A stretch of DNA of 64,000 nt from Trema orientale (lineage: Eukaryota > Streptophyta > Magnoliopsida > Rosales > Cannabaceae), in NCBI GenBank assembly GCA_002914845.1, contig JXTC01000401.1, positions 22,399 through 86,398 of the forward strand. The letters are read 5' to 3'. Below are positions 22,676 to 34,064 of this stretch, piece after piece. The notes beneath the pieces were generated by a model, which made no database searches, had not been told where the DNA came from, and saw only the letters and a program-made list of their open reading frames with translations. Both the position numbers and the translations under genes were made by a program. Every line of letters begins with the position of its first letter. The first letter of the stretch is position 1.

Positions 22676-23744
22676 TGGACGGCCATAACCAGGCGGAATT
22701 AAGCATCACCCTTGTGGACGAGACATGCTTTTGACAGAAACTGCGCCAATTTAGCCGCTTTACGGTCAACCGAACAGGGGAGAACTTGCTGTGATCCCCA
22801 GGACTGAGGCTAGCCTCATAGTGTAGGTACAAGGTCCCGCATACTCATCCACTATTTAAAGTGCAAAGCGTCATCCTAGGTAAGATTATGGGTGCGATTG
22901 CACGACCATTGTTTGGCAAGATATAGCTCCTCTTGTATTGGAGAAAAATACAGATAAGGAAGATCTGGCATTTTGGCCGACGATATTGCGACAAGCCGCT
23001 TCTAGGATGACCAGCAAAAGGGGGGCCCGTGCCTGGGGTCATGCTTTGCTACCTTAATTCCTCCTTGCCATGATAACGGCTCGAAGCATTTCTTGAGGAC
23101 TACCCAAGACTTTTAGTTCCAGAGATACTTTATCCTTTTTGTCTTTTTCAGTGCTTTATTATTCACTTTTCTACCTAACTCTTTCCCATTCTCCTTTTGA
23201 AACTAATGGCTTTTGTCAGTTTATCTCTTCGGCTTTTTTCAATGGCTTTTATCCTCCCATCTCTCATGCTTTTGCGACAACTTTTTTAAGTATCTCATAA
23301 CATAAATTACCCAAAGTAGTATCCAGAAATTACTTCAGAAAAACCCGAAAACAGCCAGTTTTTGAAAATGTGAGTGTACCGATTTCAGTTTTGAAAATAG
23401 AGAAGCTTGTAGTGAAAAATAGTAGCTTCTTACTTTGACAGAATTTTGTAAAAAGGTTTATCAAAAGGAAGATAGATGTTTTTATAGAAACTCTGAAATA
23501 TTCGTAAAATAGTACTGAGAATCGAGTATTTGAAACGGCTGATTTTCAAGAAAGTAGGACTGAATAATATATATTTTTTTGAAAATAGGATAAAATCTCG
23601 GGAAAAAAAAGATATCAATGCACAAATATATATGAGAGAAAAATGCCCATCATGGAGTAAAAAGTAGAGTGTAATGGTAATTTTATTTGTGCATGTAAAA
23701 ACGATAGTCCCCGGTATAGGGTTATACTTAACAGTCCTTATTTA
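22676..23744 (-). other. non-coding 3' part of Tat element 1 next to pol
   Basis: The first 370 bp (22680-23050) are clearly more GC-rich than the surroundings and contain no recognised ORF. The rest is T-rich. It sits directly downstream of the integrase end (minus sense), so it is most likely 3' UTR of that element. A gtccccggta word at about 23707 resembles the short repeats at 19750-19850. Confidence 0.35.
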
Positions 23745-24730
23745 TCAAGTATAGTATTTCTTGATAAATTTTAAATTAGTGGGTGGAGAGAGTTTACCAG
23801 TATCAAACTCTTGGAGGACACAGTACCCACTGAGCTTAACGTCAGTGATTCGATACGAGACTTCCCAATTTGGAGTGAATTTCGCGAAGTGCAATTCCTT
23901 CATGAAGTGATCGGCAGCTTTTAGCACCAACTCTCCTACCTAAAAAGAGCAAGGTCTTATTAGTCGATTGTAAGCTTGAGCTAACTTCTTTTGATAAGAT
24001 AAGACCCTTTGTTGAACTTGATCTCATCGGTCTTCGAGGACTTCGAGATCGAATTCTCGGGTGCTTTCAGTGGCATCTGAGGAGAGTGCCATTTTTGCAG
24101 AAGGCACAAAGAGTTCCACAGGCCAAATAGCTTCAGCTCCATACACCATGAAAAATCGTGTTTGTTTGGTAGTGGTATTTTTAGTGACTCTGCAGGCCCA
24201 GAGTACGGAAGGTAAACACTCATCCCATTGAATGGACTTGGAATCGATCATTCATTTGATGATGGCTACTAAGGTTTTATTGAAGGCTTCGATTGCACCA
24301 TTGCCTTAGGGATAATATCGGGTAGAACGTCTATGGAAAATACAATACTTTTCCAATAGAGACTGAAAGGGTTACCCTGTGAAGAGTGTCCCGTTATCCG
24401 ATATTATTCTACGAGGTATCCCAAAACGGCAAATGATGTATTCCTTCACAAAATTGCTGGCAGCTTCGGAAGTGGCTCGTTTGAGGGCGATTGCCTCAGA
24501 CCACTTAATGAAATTTTCAGTAGCTATCAGAATCCAGATTTTTCCACTGGCAGGAAGAGATATTGGCCCAATGAGATCGATGGACCAGGTATGGAATGGC
24601 CATGGTGAATGGGTGCTTCCCATTTCAACAGTGGGGGCATGGATAAGATTAGTATGCTTTTGGCAGGCTTCGCATTTTTTGGCAAATTCCATGGCAACTT
24701 TTTCCATAGTTGGCTAATGGTAGCCAATAA
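23745..24730 (-). pseudogene. integrase of Tat-type Ty3/gypsy element 1 (decayed)
   Basis: Minus-strand fragments in more than one frame. The zinc-binding CxxC end is present as KKCEACQKH. The catalytic core follows with the first Asp in WSIDLIGP and the second in ISDNGT (24372-24707). The stretch around 24024-24251 (DECLPSVLWACR...YGAEA) covers the late core. The C-terminal part (23745-23930) ends NLKFIKKYY, the typical end of Tat integrases. Frameshifts and stops separate the pieces, so no active enzyme can be made. It would have inserted cDNA into the genome. Confidence 0.85.
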
Positions 24731-24891
24731 TGAGTTGTTGCTCGAAGAGACGATAGCCTCCCATATGTCCGCCGGAGTCCCCAGTGTGGACTTTCCTGAG
24801 AGCTATGTCAATTTCTGCTAGCCCTAAGCATTTTAGGGCTTTCCCCTGGAAGATGCGTCTGAACAAGGAACCATTGTGAATAAAGAATCTC

Positions 24892-25182
24892 TCAGTTTTT
24901 CATCTGAGTAAATAGCCGAGGGGACGTCATCTGGTATCTGACCGGAGTTGAGAAAGTCAATATAGATTTTTCTCCAGTCCTGCACTTCTGTGTAACAATT
25001 TTCTTTATAGTCAATTGTAAGCTGGCACTACTGGTAATTCTTTTATAATTCATCAGCTTGGCTATTGAGATTAGGCCAGTAGTATCCCGACCTCTAGACT
25101 CGATGGGCAAGTGATGGACCTTCCAGACCACAGGTCTTGTTATAGATTTCTCGGAGGATTGTTTCGCCGAGCGTCGTGTCAA
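24892..25182 (-). pseudogene. RNase H-integrase connection region, element 1
   Basis: Minus-strand remnant between the RNase H and integrase cores, in a shifted frame. Little is conserved by eye; it is assigned by position between two clear pol domains. Several stops interrupt it. Confidence 0.5.
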
Positions 25183-25281
25183 TGCACTTGGCTAAGATGC
25201 AGCTGGACAGCATCTAGTAAAGATGGTCATTGATCATAACATATGACTTGGTCTCTTTCAGGCTCTGGGCATTGGGCTTTT

Positions 25282-25980
25282 CTAATCACTTGGGGATGGT
25301 ACCGCTGAAGGAACAGGTTCTGCCTTAATCGCCAAAGAGATTTGGATAAGTTCTTTTTTGGTTGGAGTAATCTTGAGTACCAAAGTGGCGAGAGCATCGA
25401 CGTACTTATTTTGTGACTGGGGAATGTACTTCAATTCATAGTTGGCGAAATTGTGGAGTTTCTTTCGAATTTCTTCTCGATATTTGAGAAGAGTGGGTTC
25501 TTTGACTGCGAATTCTCCATCTAACTGCTTGATAATCAAATTAGAGTCTCCGCAGATTCTTAATTGGGAGATCTTCACGTCATTGGCCAAATCTAAACCA
25601 ATAGCCAAAGCCTCATACTCGGCTTCATTATTGGAGCAGGGAAAGGCCAATTTGATGACTTTCTTGAAGACTTCTCCATGATTATTGGTGAGTACAATCC
25701 TAGCACTTCTTTCATTATGAGTCGAAGCACCGTCGAAGTATAATGTCCAGTCGTCTTCTCTATCTTCCACGGAGAGCACTCCCTCATCAGGAGCGTGTGT
25801 GGTATACTCGAGTAATTTAGCCAGAGCTTGACTCTTGATCGCTTTTGGTTTTTCCATCGATATATCGAGCTCGCTAAGCATGAGCATCCATTTAGCATAT
25901 CGTTCGTTGAGAACAAGCTTCTGGAGGAGAAACTTAATCGAATCAGAGTTGGTGATCACTTTCACTTTATGAGTAAGCAT
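25282..25980 (-). pseudogene. RNase H plus second (archaeal-type) RNase H domain, element 1
   Basis: This 232-codon open stretch starts in the end of the ordinary gypsy RNase H (RYAKWMLMLSELDI) and then carries a second RNase H. The second has DDWTLYFDGAST with the first catalytic Asp, NNEAEYEALAIGLDLA with the Glu, a CGDSNLI segment with the next Asp, and YIPQSQNKYVDALATL near the end. A second RNase H after the first is the hallmark of the Tat lineage of Ty3/gypsy elements (Retand, Ogre, Grande). Its catalytic residues look intact, unlike other parts of this pol. Confidence 0.85.
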
Positions 25981-26350
25981 ATAGTGTCGGAGTTTTTATA
26001 TTGCATAAGCTAGTGCAACACAAAGTTTACCGTTGAAGGGATAATTTTTCTCTGGACTCTTGAGCAATCGACTAAGATAGTAGACTGGTTTCTCTTGCCT
26101 ATCGAACCCTTGTGCTACAAGTACTCCAACTGCTTCGTCAGAGGCAGACAAATAGATGAGCAGTTCTTTTCTCGGGGACGGAGAGATCATGACCTGCGGG
26201 TGAGTGAGGATTTTCTTGATTTCATCAAACGCGTGCTAATGCTCCGATTCCCACTTGAATTCTACTAACTTCTTGGTGAGTTAGTGCAGAGGCTTGATGA
26301 TGGTGGCTAAGGCAGGAATAAATCTCCGGAGGTAAGAAACCTTCCCAATG
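25981..26350 (-). pseudogene. gypsy RNase H, N-terminal part, element 1
   Basis: The open piece 25996-26190 encodes LLIYLSASDEAVGVLVAQ with the first catalytic Asp replaced in context (the usual form is YLAVSD, so ASDEAVG is canonical for this family), followed by KPVYYLSRLL. The region up to 26350 carries the RT-RNase H linker in broken frames. Confidence 0.75.
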
Positions 26351-27238
26351 AATTGCCTTAACTGCTTGAGGTTTCGAGGCTGAGATATGTTGATTATAGC
26401 TTTGGTCTTATCATCATCAATTTTGATACTTCTTTATGTGCACTACAAAGCCAAGAAACTTGCCATTGGTGACACCAAATGTGCATTTCAGGGGATTCAT
26501 TTTGAGGTTGTATTGTTGACAGTGTTGAAATACTTTTCTCAAGTGGTCGAGGTGCATTTCTCACTTTCGGAACTTGATTACGAGATCGTCAACATAGTCC
26601 TTAACATAATCATGAATCATGTCATAGAATATAGTAGTCATAGCTCGCTGATATGTGGCGCCGGCGTTCTTGAGGCCGAACGGCATGACTACATAGTAAA
26701 AATTCCCAAAAGAATTGCGACACGCCGTCTTGATCATATCTTCTGGATCCATCTTGATTTGATTATAACCACTGAACCCATCCATGAAGGAAAACATTTC
26801 GTGATTAGCCATGGCATCGATGAGCATGTCGAGGTTCGGGAGAGGAAAATCATTCTTCGGGCATGCTTTATTCAGATCATGGAAGTCTATGCAGATTCGA
26901 ATTTGGCCGTTCTTCTTTTTAACAGGGATGATGTTGGCCAATCAAATAGCATGAACACAGGGTCAGATGAATCCTACATCAAGTAGCTTCTGGACTTCCT
27001 TTTGAATTTGGAGTTGAATGTTAGTGCTTAAATTTATGGCTGCTTGCTTAACAAGTTTAATAGTGGGGTTAGTAGCAAGTTTGTGGGTGATTAACTTACT
27101 ACTAAGCCCCGGTATATCTTTATAAGGCCAAGCGAAGATATCGCAGTATTTTTTGAGGAGTGAAAGTAAAGCAGCTTCGAATTTAGCGTCCAAATTAGCG
27201 GAGATGAAAGTTGGCTTTTCCTCTCCGTCGATACCCAA
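26351..27238 (-). pseudogene. reverse transcriptase of element 1
   Basis: The piece 26963-27238 gives the upstream linker ending LLDVGFI. Two in-frame stops then fall at positions where related elements have Arg and Trp. Next 26561-26941 gives ANIIPVKKKNGQIRICIDF, LNKACPKNDFPLP, FMDGFSGYNQI, VMPFGLKNAGATYQR and the YVDD catalytic box (KDYVDDLVI). The polymerase motifs themselves are intact, but the frame is not. This domain makes cDNA from the element RNA. Confidence 0.9.
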
Positions 27239-27373
27239 GTTGACCTTTTTCAGTCTATTTTGCGGGTTTGAAGGCTCGTCTTGTAACTTGTCAGGTGCGA
27301 GGGGAATTGCTTTTATCTCTTCGATGTATTCTGTTTAAGAGTTCGCGAGGCCATTGCTAACCTCGCCACACCT

Positions 27374-28192
27374 TCAGAAACTATATATAGTTCGACCATC
27401 GAGAAGGATGTCTTTTCGGAGTAAAACCCTTTTGGGAGTGATCGGATCTACCTCTATACCCTCAGAAGATGTATTGGTTGCATCACCTAGATTGATGCCG
27501 CGAGGTCTTGTAGTGTTGACATTCTCGGCGAGATCCTTATATAGGGTGGATTCTGCCCAAAAGATTTCTTCTTTCGCGAAAGGAGTCTTAGTAGCTAGAA
27601 TCATGATTTCTTTTTTACCTTTGATGGCTTTTATGCATTGGTGGAGGGTAGAGGGTACCGCATGATGTTGATGAAGCCATGGTCTTCCAATCAAAATGTG
27701 ATAAGAGGCATTCACATCAAAAACATAGAATTCAGTGGGTGCTCTGATAGGACCAATTTGTAAATCCACATTGACGCAAAACTTAGTATTAAAAGTGTCA
27801 GAAGCAAAAGTCAACAAGGGTATCGTCTGAAGAACTAACTTGTCTTCAGGGATATCGGCAGCATTGAAAGTATTCCATGGCATGAGGTTGACAGAAGAGC
27901 TATTATTGACGAGGGCATGCTTAAGAAGCAACTCGTTCACTTTGGCTTCTACGTAGAGTGGTTTGTTGTGGAACAGATGTAGGGCTTGCGCATCTTTTGC
28001 AGAGAAAGTAACTGTGTCTTTACTTCTTTTGACAGTTCGCTTTACTACGTGGTTGAGGACATAGCATTGCAAACCAAATTTCTGAGAAATCTCAAACAAG
28101 GCAACTATTGCTTCTCGTCGCGCTTCATCACTGAACTCAAGAGTGTCAAAAAGATTTTTGAACACTTGAGAGTTTGTGAGGTTATGCATCAT
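27374..28192 (-). pseudogene. aspartic protease region of element 1
   Basis: An open 272-codon stretch between gag and RT. The N-terminal part (FEISQKFGLQCYVLNHVV) is gag-pol linker. The retropepsin region has HALVNNSSSVNLMP, where the family has a D(G/N)GS active site, so the catalytic Asp is Asn and the Gly is Ser: the protease is dead. Downstream FDVNASYHILIGRPWLH is the usual ILGRPWL flap-proximal motif. The frame is unusually long for a decayed element. Confidence 0.85.
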
Positions 28193-28315
28193 GTCTTTTA
28201 TCTCTTGTTCTTTGGAGGAACTTTCTTGGGCTAAGTATTACTTTGAGCACTCTTCAATGATGCACATTCTCACTTAGCCACCTCAATGTCTTAGAAAAGG
28301 GTTGACTTCTGCTCT

Positions 28316-28540
28316 TTATTGTTGGTTGTCATACAGTATTTCACTTCTTCGATCTTTGATTAGATAATGTCTTCTGATTTTATAACACTCAGAAGTAGGA
28401 TGGTCCATTTTGCGGTGGAATAGGCAGAATCGTGAGTTTGCTAACTCCTCTGGTGTCGGCGGCCCAGTGTTAGGTGGACAGATTATATATGGTAGCACAG
28501 TCACAAAACTACCGTAAGTTATGTAAGAAATAATTAACAT
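28316..28540 (-). pseudogene. Gag zinc-knuckle remnant of element 1
   Basis: Contains RFCLFHRKMDHPTSECYKIR, a CX2HX4HX4C zinc-knuckle variant typical of Tat-lineage Gag (CxFHxxxGHxTxxC). Here the Gly before the second His is Asp. The rest of Gag was not found upstream; the sequence above 28540 is AT-rich and unrelated. Confidence 0.7.
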
Positions 28541-28817
28541 GCAATATAAGGTTACAAAAGGTTACAAGCGAATATAACGAAACTTTATAATAAAGTTGCC
28601 AAAAGTTTGCTCCTAACTTTTCAAAATTCCAGTTGCACTTCGGAAATCCTATAAAACTGATTCGCCCTCTCCGGTAGAATGCTTGAAGAATTGCAAGCGT
28701 CAGTTTCCCAGGATACAACGACTAGAGTAGCAAGTGAAGTACCAACATTTCTACTCTACAAACTGGATTGTTATATGAACTCTAACACTCTAAAAGATCT
28801 AGCTACGAAATTTCCTA

Positions 28818-29178
28818 GGCCCCGTTTGTTTCGCCTATTTGAATGTGTGTATTTGAATGGAAATTGTGGAATGGGTTATAATTGGAATGGAAGACATTTG
28901 AATGGAAAAAATAGTGGAATGAGTTATAATTAGAATGGGAGTATTGGAATGGACCATTCAAAAACACCTCTTCCCCTCCATTCTCATCCAAGACACAAAA
29001 ATCCATTCAAATAGTTGATGTGACTGATGAACCATTTGAATGAAAAAACTAAATTGTTGAAACAAACACTCATTCCAAAAGACCATTTGAATGGAAAATT
29101 TTGAGTTGTTGAAACAAACATCCATTCAAATGGATTTTCCATTCCAATGGAATGGAATGGACAAACCAAACGGACCCC
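28818..29178. mobile_element. MITE with imperfect TIRs, possible TSD TAG
   Basis: About 360 bp with the left end ggccccgtttgtttcg and the right end, reversed, ggggtccgtttggtttg. Flanks tag (28816-28818) and tag (29179-29181) could be a 3-bp TSD. The interior is filled with ggaatgg/ccattc-type words, so it can fold into a long hairpin. No ORF. The superfamily (PIF/Harbinger-like by TSD length) is uncertain. Confidence 0.7.
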
Positions 29179-29181
29179 TAG

Positions 29182-30079
29182 ACTCTCGGAAATTTTCTCT
29201 GATACCTCAAATATCTTCAACATTTTCTCTGAAATTTTCTGTAAACTAATACCTCGACAACTAACTCTCATTTTCATCCTCGGTGCGCGCATTCTTTGAT
29301 AGACATGTCCATGATATTAATTGTTTTGTCAGTCCACATTTCCAAGTTGCTATGATTTTCTCTTTTATCTTCACTTATACAGTGCTTAGACAAATAGGAT
29401 AAGCAAAATTTTATTCTCGGTAAGCCTACTGAACCTCTTAGCAGAACTGCTTTCTTTTATGCACAATCATAATCCCATTACCCATAGCATTTGCAAGCGT
29501 TTTACTTGCACTTCCATCTTCGTATTCCCTTTTTGTTTTTATTATTATTTTTTTCTTAAATTTATTTATTATTATTATTATTAACTTTTATTTGGAAAAA
29601 ATTGACTGACCAACAAGGGTTGTTGTTATCTTCCATCACTTACCAATAATTGGCGCACAATTATTTTCTTTTCAAATTTTTTTTAAATTAAAAGATAGTA
29701 TAAAGTACATTGCTTATTGATAAATGTTATTTACTTTGAGTTTACTTTATTTTTTGTTATTAATTCCAGGAATTCCTCTCCTGTGAGAACGTGATCAGAA
29801 TTCAGAACGAATAAATATACATTTTTCCGTCGTTCTTTCTTTTATTTATTTTTTGTTTTTTTGGGTAGGGGTGGGGGTGGTGTTAAATAATTGGTGGGGT
29901 AGTTTAATCCACCTGCAACCTCTCCCATTTCATTGGAGTGCATAACTATGAAGAATTGTTTATTTCTTTACGAGATAACGATAACTATGAAGACTTTTTC
30001 GAAAAACGACAATATATATGTATATATACATGGGCCCTTCGAATAAATATTCAATTATTCCCATATTTTCTAGAGAAAT
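29182..30079. other. no gene seen
   Basis: AT-rich intergenic DNA with poly-T/ATT runs (29545-29590). The first 120 bp continue, in minus sense, the sequence left of the MITE. Confidence 0.4.
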
Positions 30080-32021
30080 TGACCTGAATAGTTTAAATTT
30101 GGGCTAAATTAACTTTTTTAGTTCATTTTTTCAAAACCATATTTATAATTCAAAATAATGACTTTTTTAGTTGTTTTTGAGGAGAGAAAAAATAGTCATT
30201 TCGAAACTGCTCTTCCACCATTTTATGCTTTATTATTAGTAGTCACAATTTTGTGACTGCTGGTCATGGTTTTTTTTTTTTTATGGAACAATTTGTTTTA
30301 CATTATTATGAATATTGTGAGTTTTTGAAGACATGGAAAGTGTCATAATTTTATGATTAATGGTCACAATTTTTATGACGCATTTTCTGGGTATCTTTTA
30401 AATTGTTATATTACTCACAATTTTGTTACTGTTAGTCACAAATTTGTAACTGATGGTCACATTTTGTTTTATATCGTTACGAATAGCTAGGACAATTTAT
30501 ATTTTGGTATAACTAATAGTTACATGTTTATGACGGGCAATAACAAAAGATAAAAAACCTGCCACTGGATTCATCTTAATTTGTTTAATCACACATAATT
30601 AGTCACACAATTAATGTTCCACCAAACATTATTCATTTTCTTCATTATTTCTAAGAAGCTATTAACCAAATTACAATTCAATAAATTATGTCTATATTTC
30701 TCGCAATATGTGAATCTCATTCATTAAATTGGTGTCTACCTCACAAAATCAAAATAAGTATTCAAATTGGCTGACAATGGCTTAGTAACAGCTATTTAAC
30801 AATGGCTAACAATGCTTATAACTCACACAAAATCCATTCTTCACATGAAAATCCGTAACTTACAGATAGTAGTCATAATGTGTGACTTTAGGTCACATAA
30901 TCCCTGACAGTAGTTAAGATCAGTGACTTCGAGTCACAAAGATTGTGACAATCACATATTTGTGACTACTATCAATGGCTTAGTAATTTATAATAATGTC
31001 TAATAATATCCGAAAGTCACAAAAAATATATTTTTCACATAAAAAATTATGTCATCAAAATTAGTAGTGTGTGTTTCTCGAAAAGTAAAAAACAGAAAAA
31101 GATTAGTAGTGTGTGACTATAAGTCACACAATCCGTGATAGCCATATGTTTCTCACAATTTCAAAAAATACAGGATCTGATTTGTGACTATAACTCACAA
31201 AATTTGTGACTACTACATATTTTTTTCTCACTTCCAGTCCGCCATTTTCTTCAACCTCTGTTCTGTTCTGTTCTCTTCTTTGGTTTTTAAACGAAGGGCT
31301 AATATGTGACTCAGAGAAGAAGAAGAAGACTAAAACTAGTCCAAAGAGACTCTTTCTCCGAGTTGATTCTATTAGCGAGATCCAATAGACTAGATGAATC
31401 ACACCCCTTAAAGATTTGACCAAATTCAAATAAGAGAGAACTCACAATAACTCAGTTCACACAAATACATATATAATCAAAAGAAGTATAAGAATCAGAA
31501 TTTCAAGGAAAGAAAAAAAAAATCTAGATCACAATCAACAAAAAAGAGCAAGAAAAGAGCACCTGGATGAAGAAATTATGGAAAATGAGGGGGAGGAGTA
31601 TTGGGGCCACATCGGACCGGTGTTGGTACAAATCTTCGACTGCAGCTAAGACAATGAGCTCGACATCTAGACATGACTCACTGTAGAAATTATATTGAAG
31701 CAGATGAGAAGCCAATCACTCTCTTTCCTAGAACCTGAATCAACGTTAAATCCGCCACTGGCCCTCAAACCCGGAAATGAGGATCCATCATAGCGGTGAG
31801 TCTTGAAAGAATCGATAAGTTTCCAGAGAAAGAAAGTTTCCAGAGAAAGAGGAAAAAAATAATAACAATCGTGGGTTTGGAAGCAGATGATGGGGTGAGT
31901 TGAAGGTTATTGATATCAGAGATATTTTGGACTTTTTATTGTGTGGAAAGTACTAGAAATGTCATTCTGAAATATGAGACTAAAAAAGTCAAATTATCAC
32001 AAAAGAAGTCTACCCACGTCA
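30080..32021. mobile_element. 1.9-kb inverted-repeat element with many GTCACAA/TTGTGAC motifs
   Basis: The two ends match in inverted orientation over about 55 bp with gaps: left tgacctgaatag...aacttttttagttcat, right (reversed) tgacgtgggtag...tgacttttttagtctcat. A 13-bp perfect inverted pair, tgacttttttagt, is at 30159-30171 and 31979-31991. Between 30240 and 31215 at least a dozen copies of GTCACA or its complement occur, several as palindromes such as agtcacaattttgtgact at 30241. No transposase ORF. The long imperfect TIRs suit a non-autonomous Mutator-like element; clustered short motifs suit transposase-binding sites. Confidence 0.55.
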
Positions 32022-33308
32022 GCTATGATTATCATTTTATTTAAGCGCATAATTGCATACATGTAGTACTAAATTAACAACACGATTTTTATTGAAATTT
32101 GAAACAGTATTAAATATATTTACCATTGTAGACAATAGATATTTGTGATTTTATATAATAGTTAATATAGTAGAAAATAAATCCAAATCATGTGTCTAAT
32201 TTAAATGTCGTAATTCAATTAATGAATCACACTCCTCTTAAAAAAAATTAATCATTTTCAATTAATGAATTGGCAATCCTTAAAAATAACATTAATTAAT
32301 TAATGGACACTGCTTAAACATATCATCAAAAAATTTGAAATTACATTACCAGTAAATCTATAATTTTAATTGAATTTACTCATGCTGTGGTAGTATTTTA
32401 TTGGTTGAAGATGAATGATTGACGAAAATTAGAGAGATCAATTTGGCTTAGCATTCATTCAAAAAAAAAAAAATTGGCTTAGCAATATCTAATTACAAGA
32501 TATTTTACATAGTGGACCACATTCATCAACTAAGAATATTTGTCCACTAGCTATAAGATTCCATGAACCAGGGTAGATGCATGCTAGGGACAATATTGAT
32601 CATGGATCATTATCTAATAATATCTATTTTGTTTGTCCAACTCAAAGCCATAAAAGTCCTTTACCCAATTAAACAAACACCTCATGACCAGAAAAAAAAA
32701 AAATTAAACAAACACCAAAGTCATAACAAACAATGCTATCTATATGATGGTAACATTGTATATCAAAATAATACACATTTCCTAATCTGGACGGAACTAT
32801 AAATTCATTAATTCTTTTTTCTATTTTCTCGGGACTCTTTTTCTTTCATTTATTCTATGTTTAATTTTCCCCCCTCTATATGGGGATTTGCCTATAACCA
32901 TGGGCGGAGCTAGGAAGTTTTTCCAATGGGGCATGACTTAGTTAAGACCGAAAAAAGAAAATAAAATAAAATAAAAAAATAAACTACGAAAATAATGCAA
33001 AAAAATATTTTATATATCAAAGTATTATAATTATTGCCTATCAGTGTTCATTTTTCATTCTTTGGAAACGTTATGTGATAGCTTCATTATCAACTTTATT
33101 AAAAATATCTTTAAAAAAAGAAACAAAGAAAAAAAAATATTCAAAATAAGCATGAAAGCAAATAATATTCTTTTTTTTTTTTTGCTATAATTTTGTCAAA
33201 AGTTTATAGTATTTGAATATTTGATAGAAATATTTGAATATCTAATTTTATCAAAGTATAATTTCAATAAAAGAAATTGAATGAGGGGGAAATTAAAAAA
33301 AAAAAAAA
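32022..33308. other. no gene seen
   Basis: AT-rich intergenic DNA with poly-A and poly-T runs. No recognisable coding sequence. Confidence 0.4.
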
Positions 33309-33530
33309 AAGAGTGAGAACATATAATCTCTACTATTGACGGAGGTTTTGTCAACAACAAATTTAGGAAATTGCAAGATGTGGCTTGTTTGTGAAAAAAT
33401 AAAGCAAATGAAGAGGCGAGAATTTTATAGTGGTCCAGCCCCAAAAAAGATGAGCCTATGTCCAGTATTCTTCGCTATTGACGGAGGTTTTGTCAACATA
33501 AAATCTTTACTGAGAACATATAATCTTTGC
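33309..33530. repeat. duplicated inverted U5 fragment left of element 2
   Basis: From 33337 the sequence is an inverted copy of the U5/R part of the LTR at 33769-34005. The same inverted copy recurs from 33531. Both are preceded by tgagaacatataatct, so flank plus LTR piece was duplicated in tandem. Between them the sequence jumps from ttcgctatt back to gacggaggttttgtcaaca (33474), a microhomology (ctatt) junction. Confidence 0.75.
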
Positions 33531-34005
33531 TATTGACGGAGGTTTTGTCAACAACAAAATTAGAAAATTGCAAGATGTGGCCTGTGTGTGAAAAAATAAA
33601 GCAAATGAAGAGGCGAGAATTTTATAGTGGTCCAGCCCCAAAAAAGATAAGCCTATGTCCACTGTTCTTCACTATTTTCTGATTATGTACTTTCCTATTT
33701 TCACAATTAGGAAACAATGAGCCACCCTCATCTATATAAAGGGGGCTCAGTCTCATGATTTATCATCTCACATTCACTTCACTATACACTCCCTGTAATT
33801 CTCTTTGCTCTCACCTTGAGACTTAGAGAAACTCTTGTAACTCTCAAGAAAATAGTGAAGAACAGTGGACGTAGGCTCATCTTTTTTGGGGCTGAATCAC
33901 TATAAAATTCTTGCCTCTACATTTGCTTTATTTTTCAATTCATTTCATACATAAGCCACATCTTGAAATTTCCTAAATTCATTGTTGACAAAACCTTCGT
34001 CAACA
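33531..34005 (+). mobile_element. 5' LTR region of Tat element 2, foldback structure
   Basis: Bases 33531-33680 are the near-complement of 33847-34005, separated by a 166-bp loop with the TATA box. The promoter-distal end is ttcgtcaaca, followed directly by a PBS-like sequence and a gag start, so 33769-34005 is R-U5 of a true 5' LTR. Whether the left arm is a genuine part of U3 or an inverted U5 piece fused to a truncated U3 is open. If the LTR starts at 33531 it has TA rather than TG at its end. Confidence 0.75.
33733..33740 (+). promoter_or_regulatory. TATA box of the element 2 LTR
   Basis: tatataaa followed by ggggg, about 36 bp before the point (33769) where the R-U5-only copy at 42254 begins. 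This supports transcription starting close to 33769. Confidence 0.65.
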
Positions 34006-34025
34006 ATTAGCGCTAGAAGGAGGAC
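34006..34025 (+). promoter_or_regulatory. primer-binding site-like sequence of element 2
   Basis: Directly after the LTR end comes attagcgctagaagg, of the TGGCGC-type seen next to plant gypsy LTRs with one or two changes. The cognate tRNA was not identified. Confidence 0.5.
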
Positions 34026-34064
34026 TATTCCAGCAAAGAGTTTATCATTCTCATCTATTCAACA

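Noticed and set aside
26387-26986. 199-codon plus-strand open frame
   Set aside because: It is the opposite strand of the element 1 reverse transcriptase, whose minus-strand translation has clear RT motifs; the plus-strand product has none.
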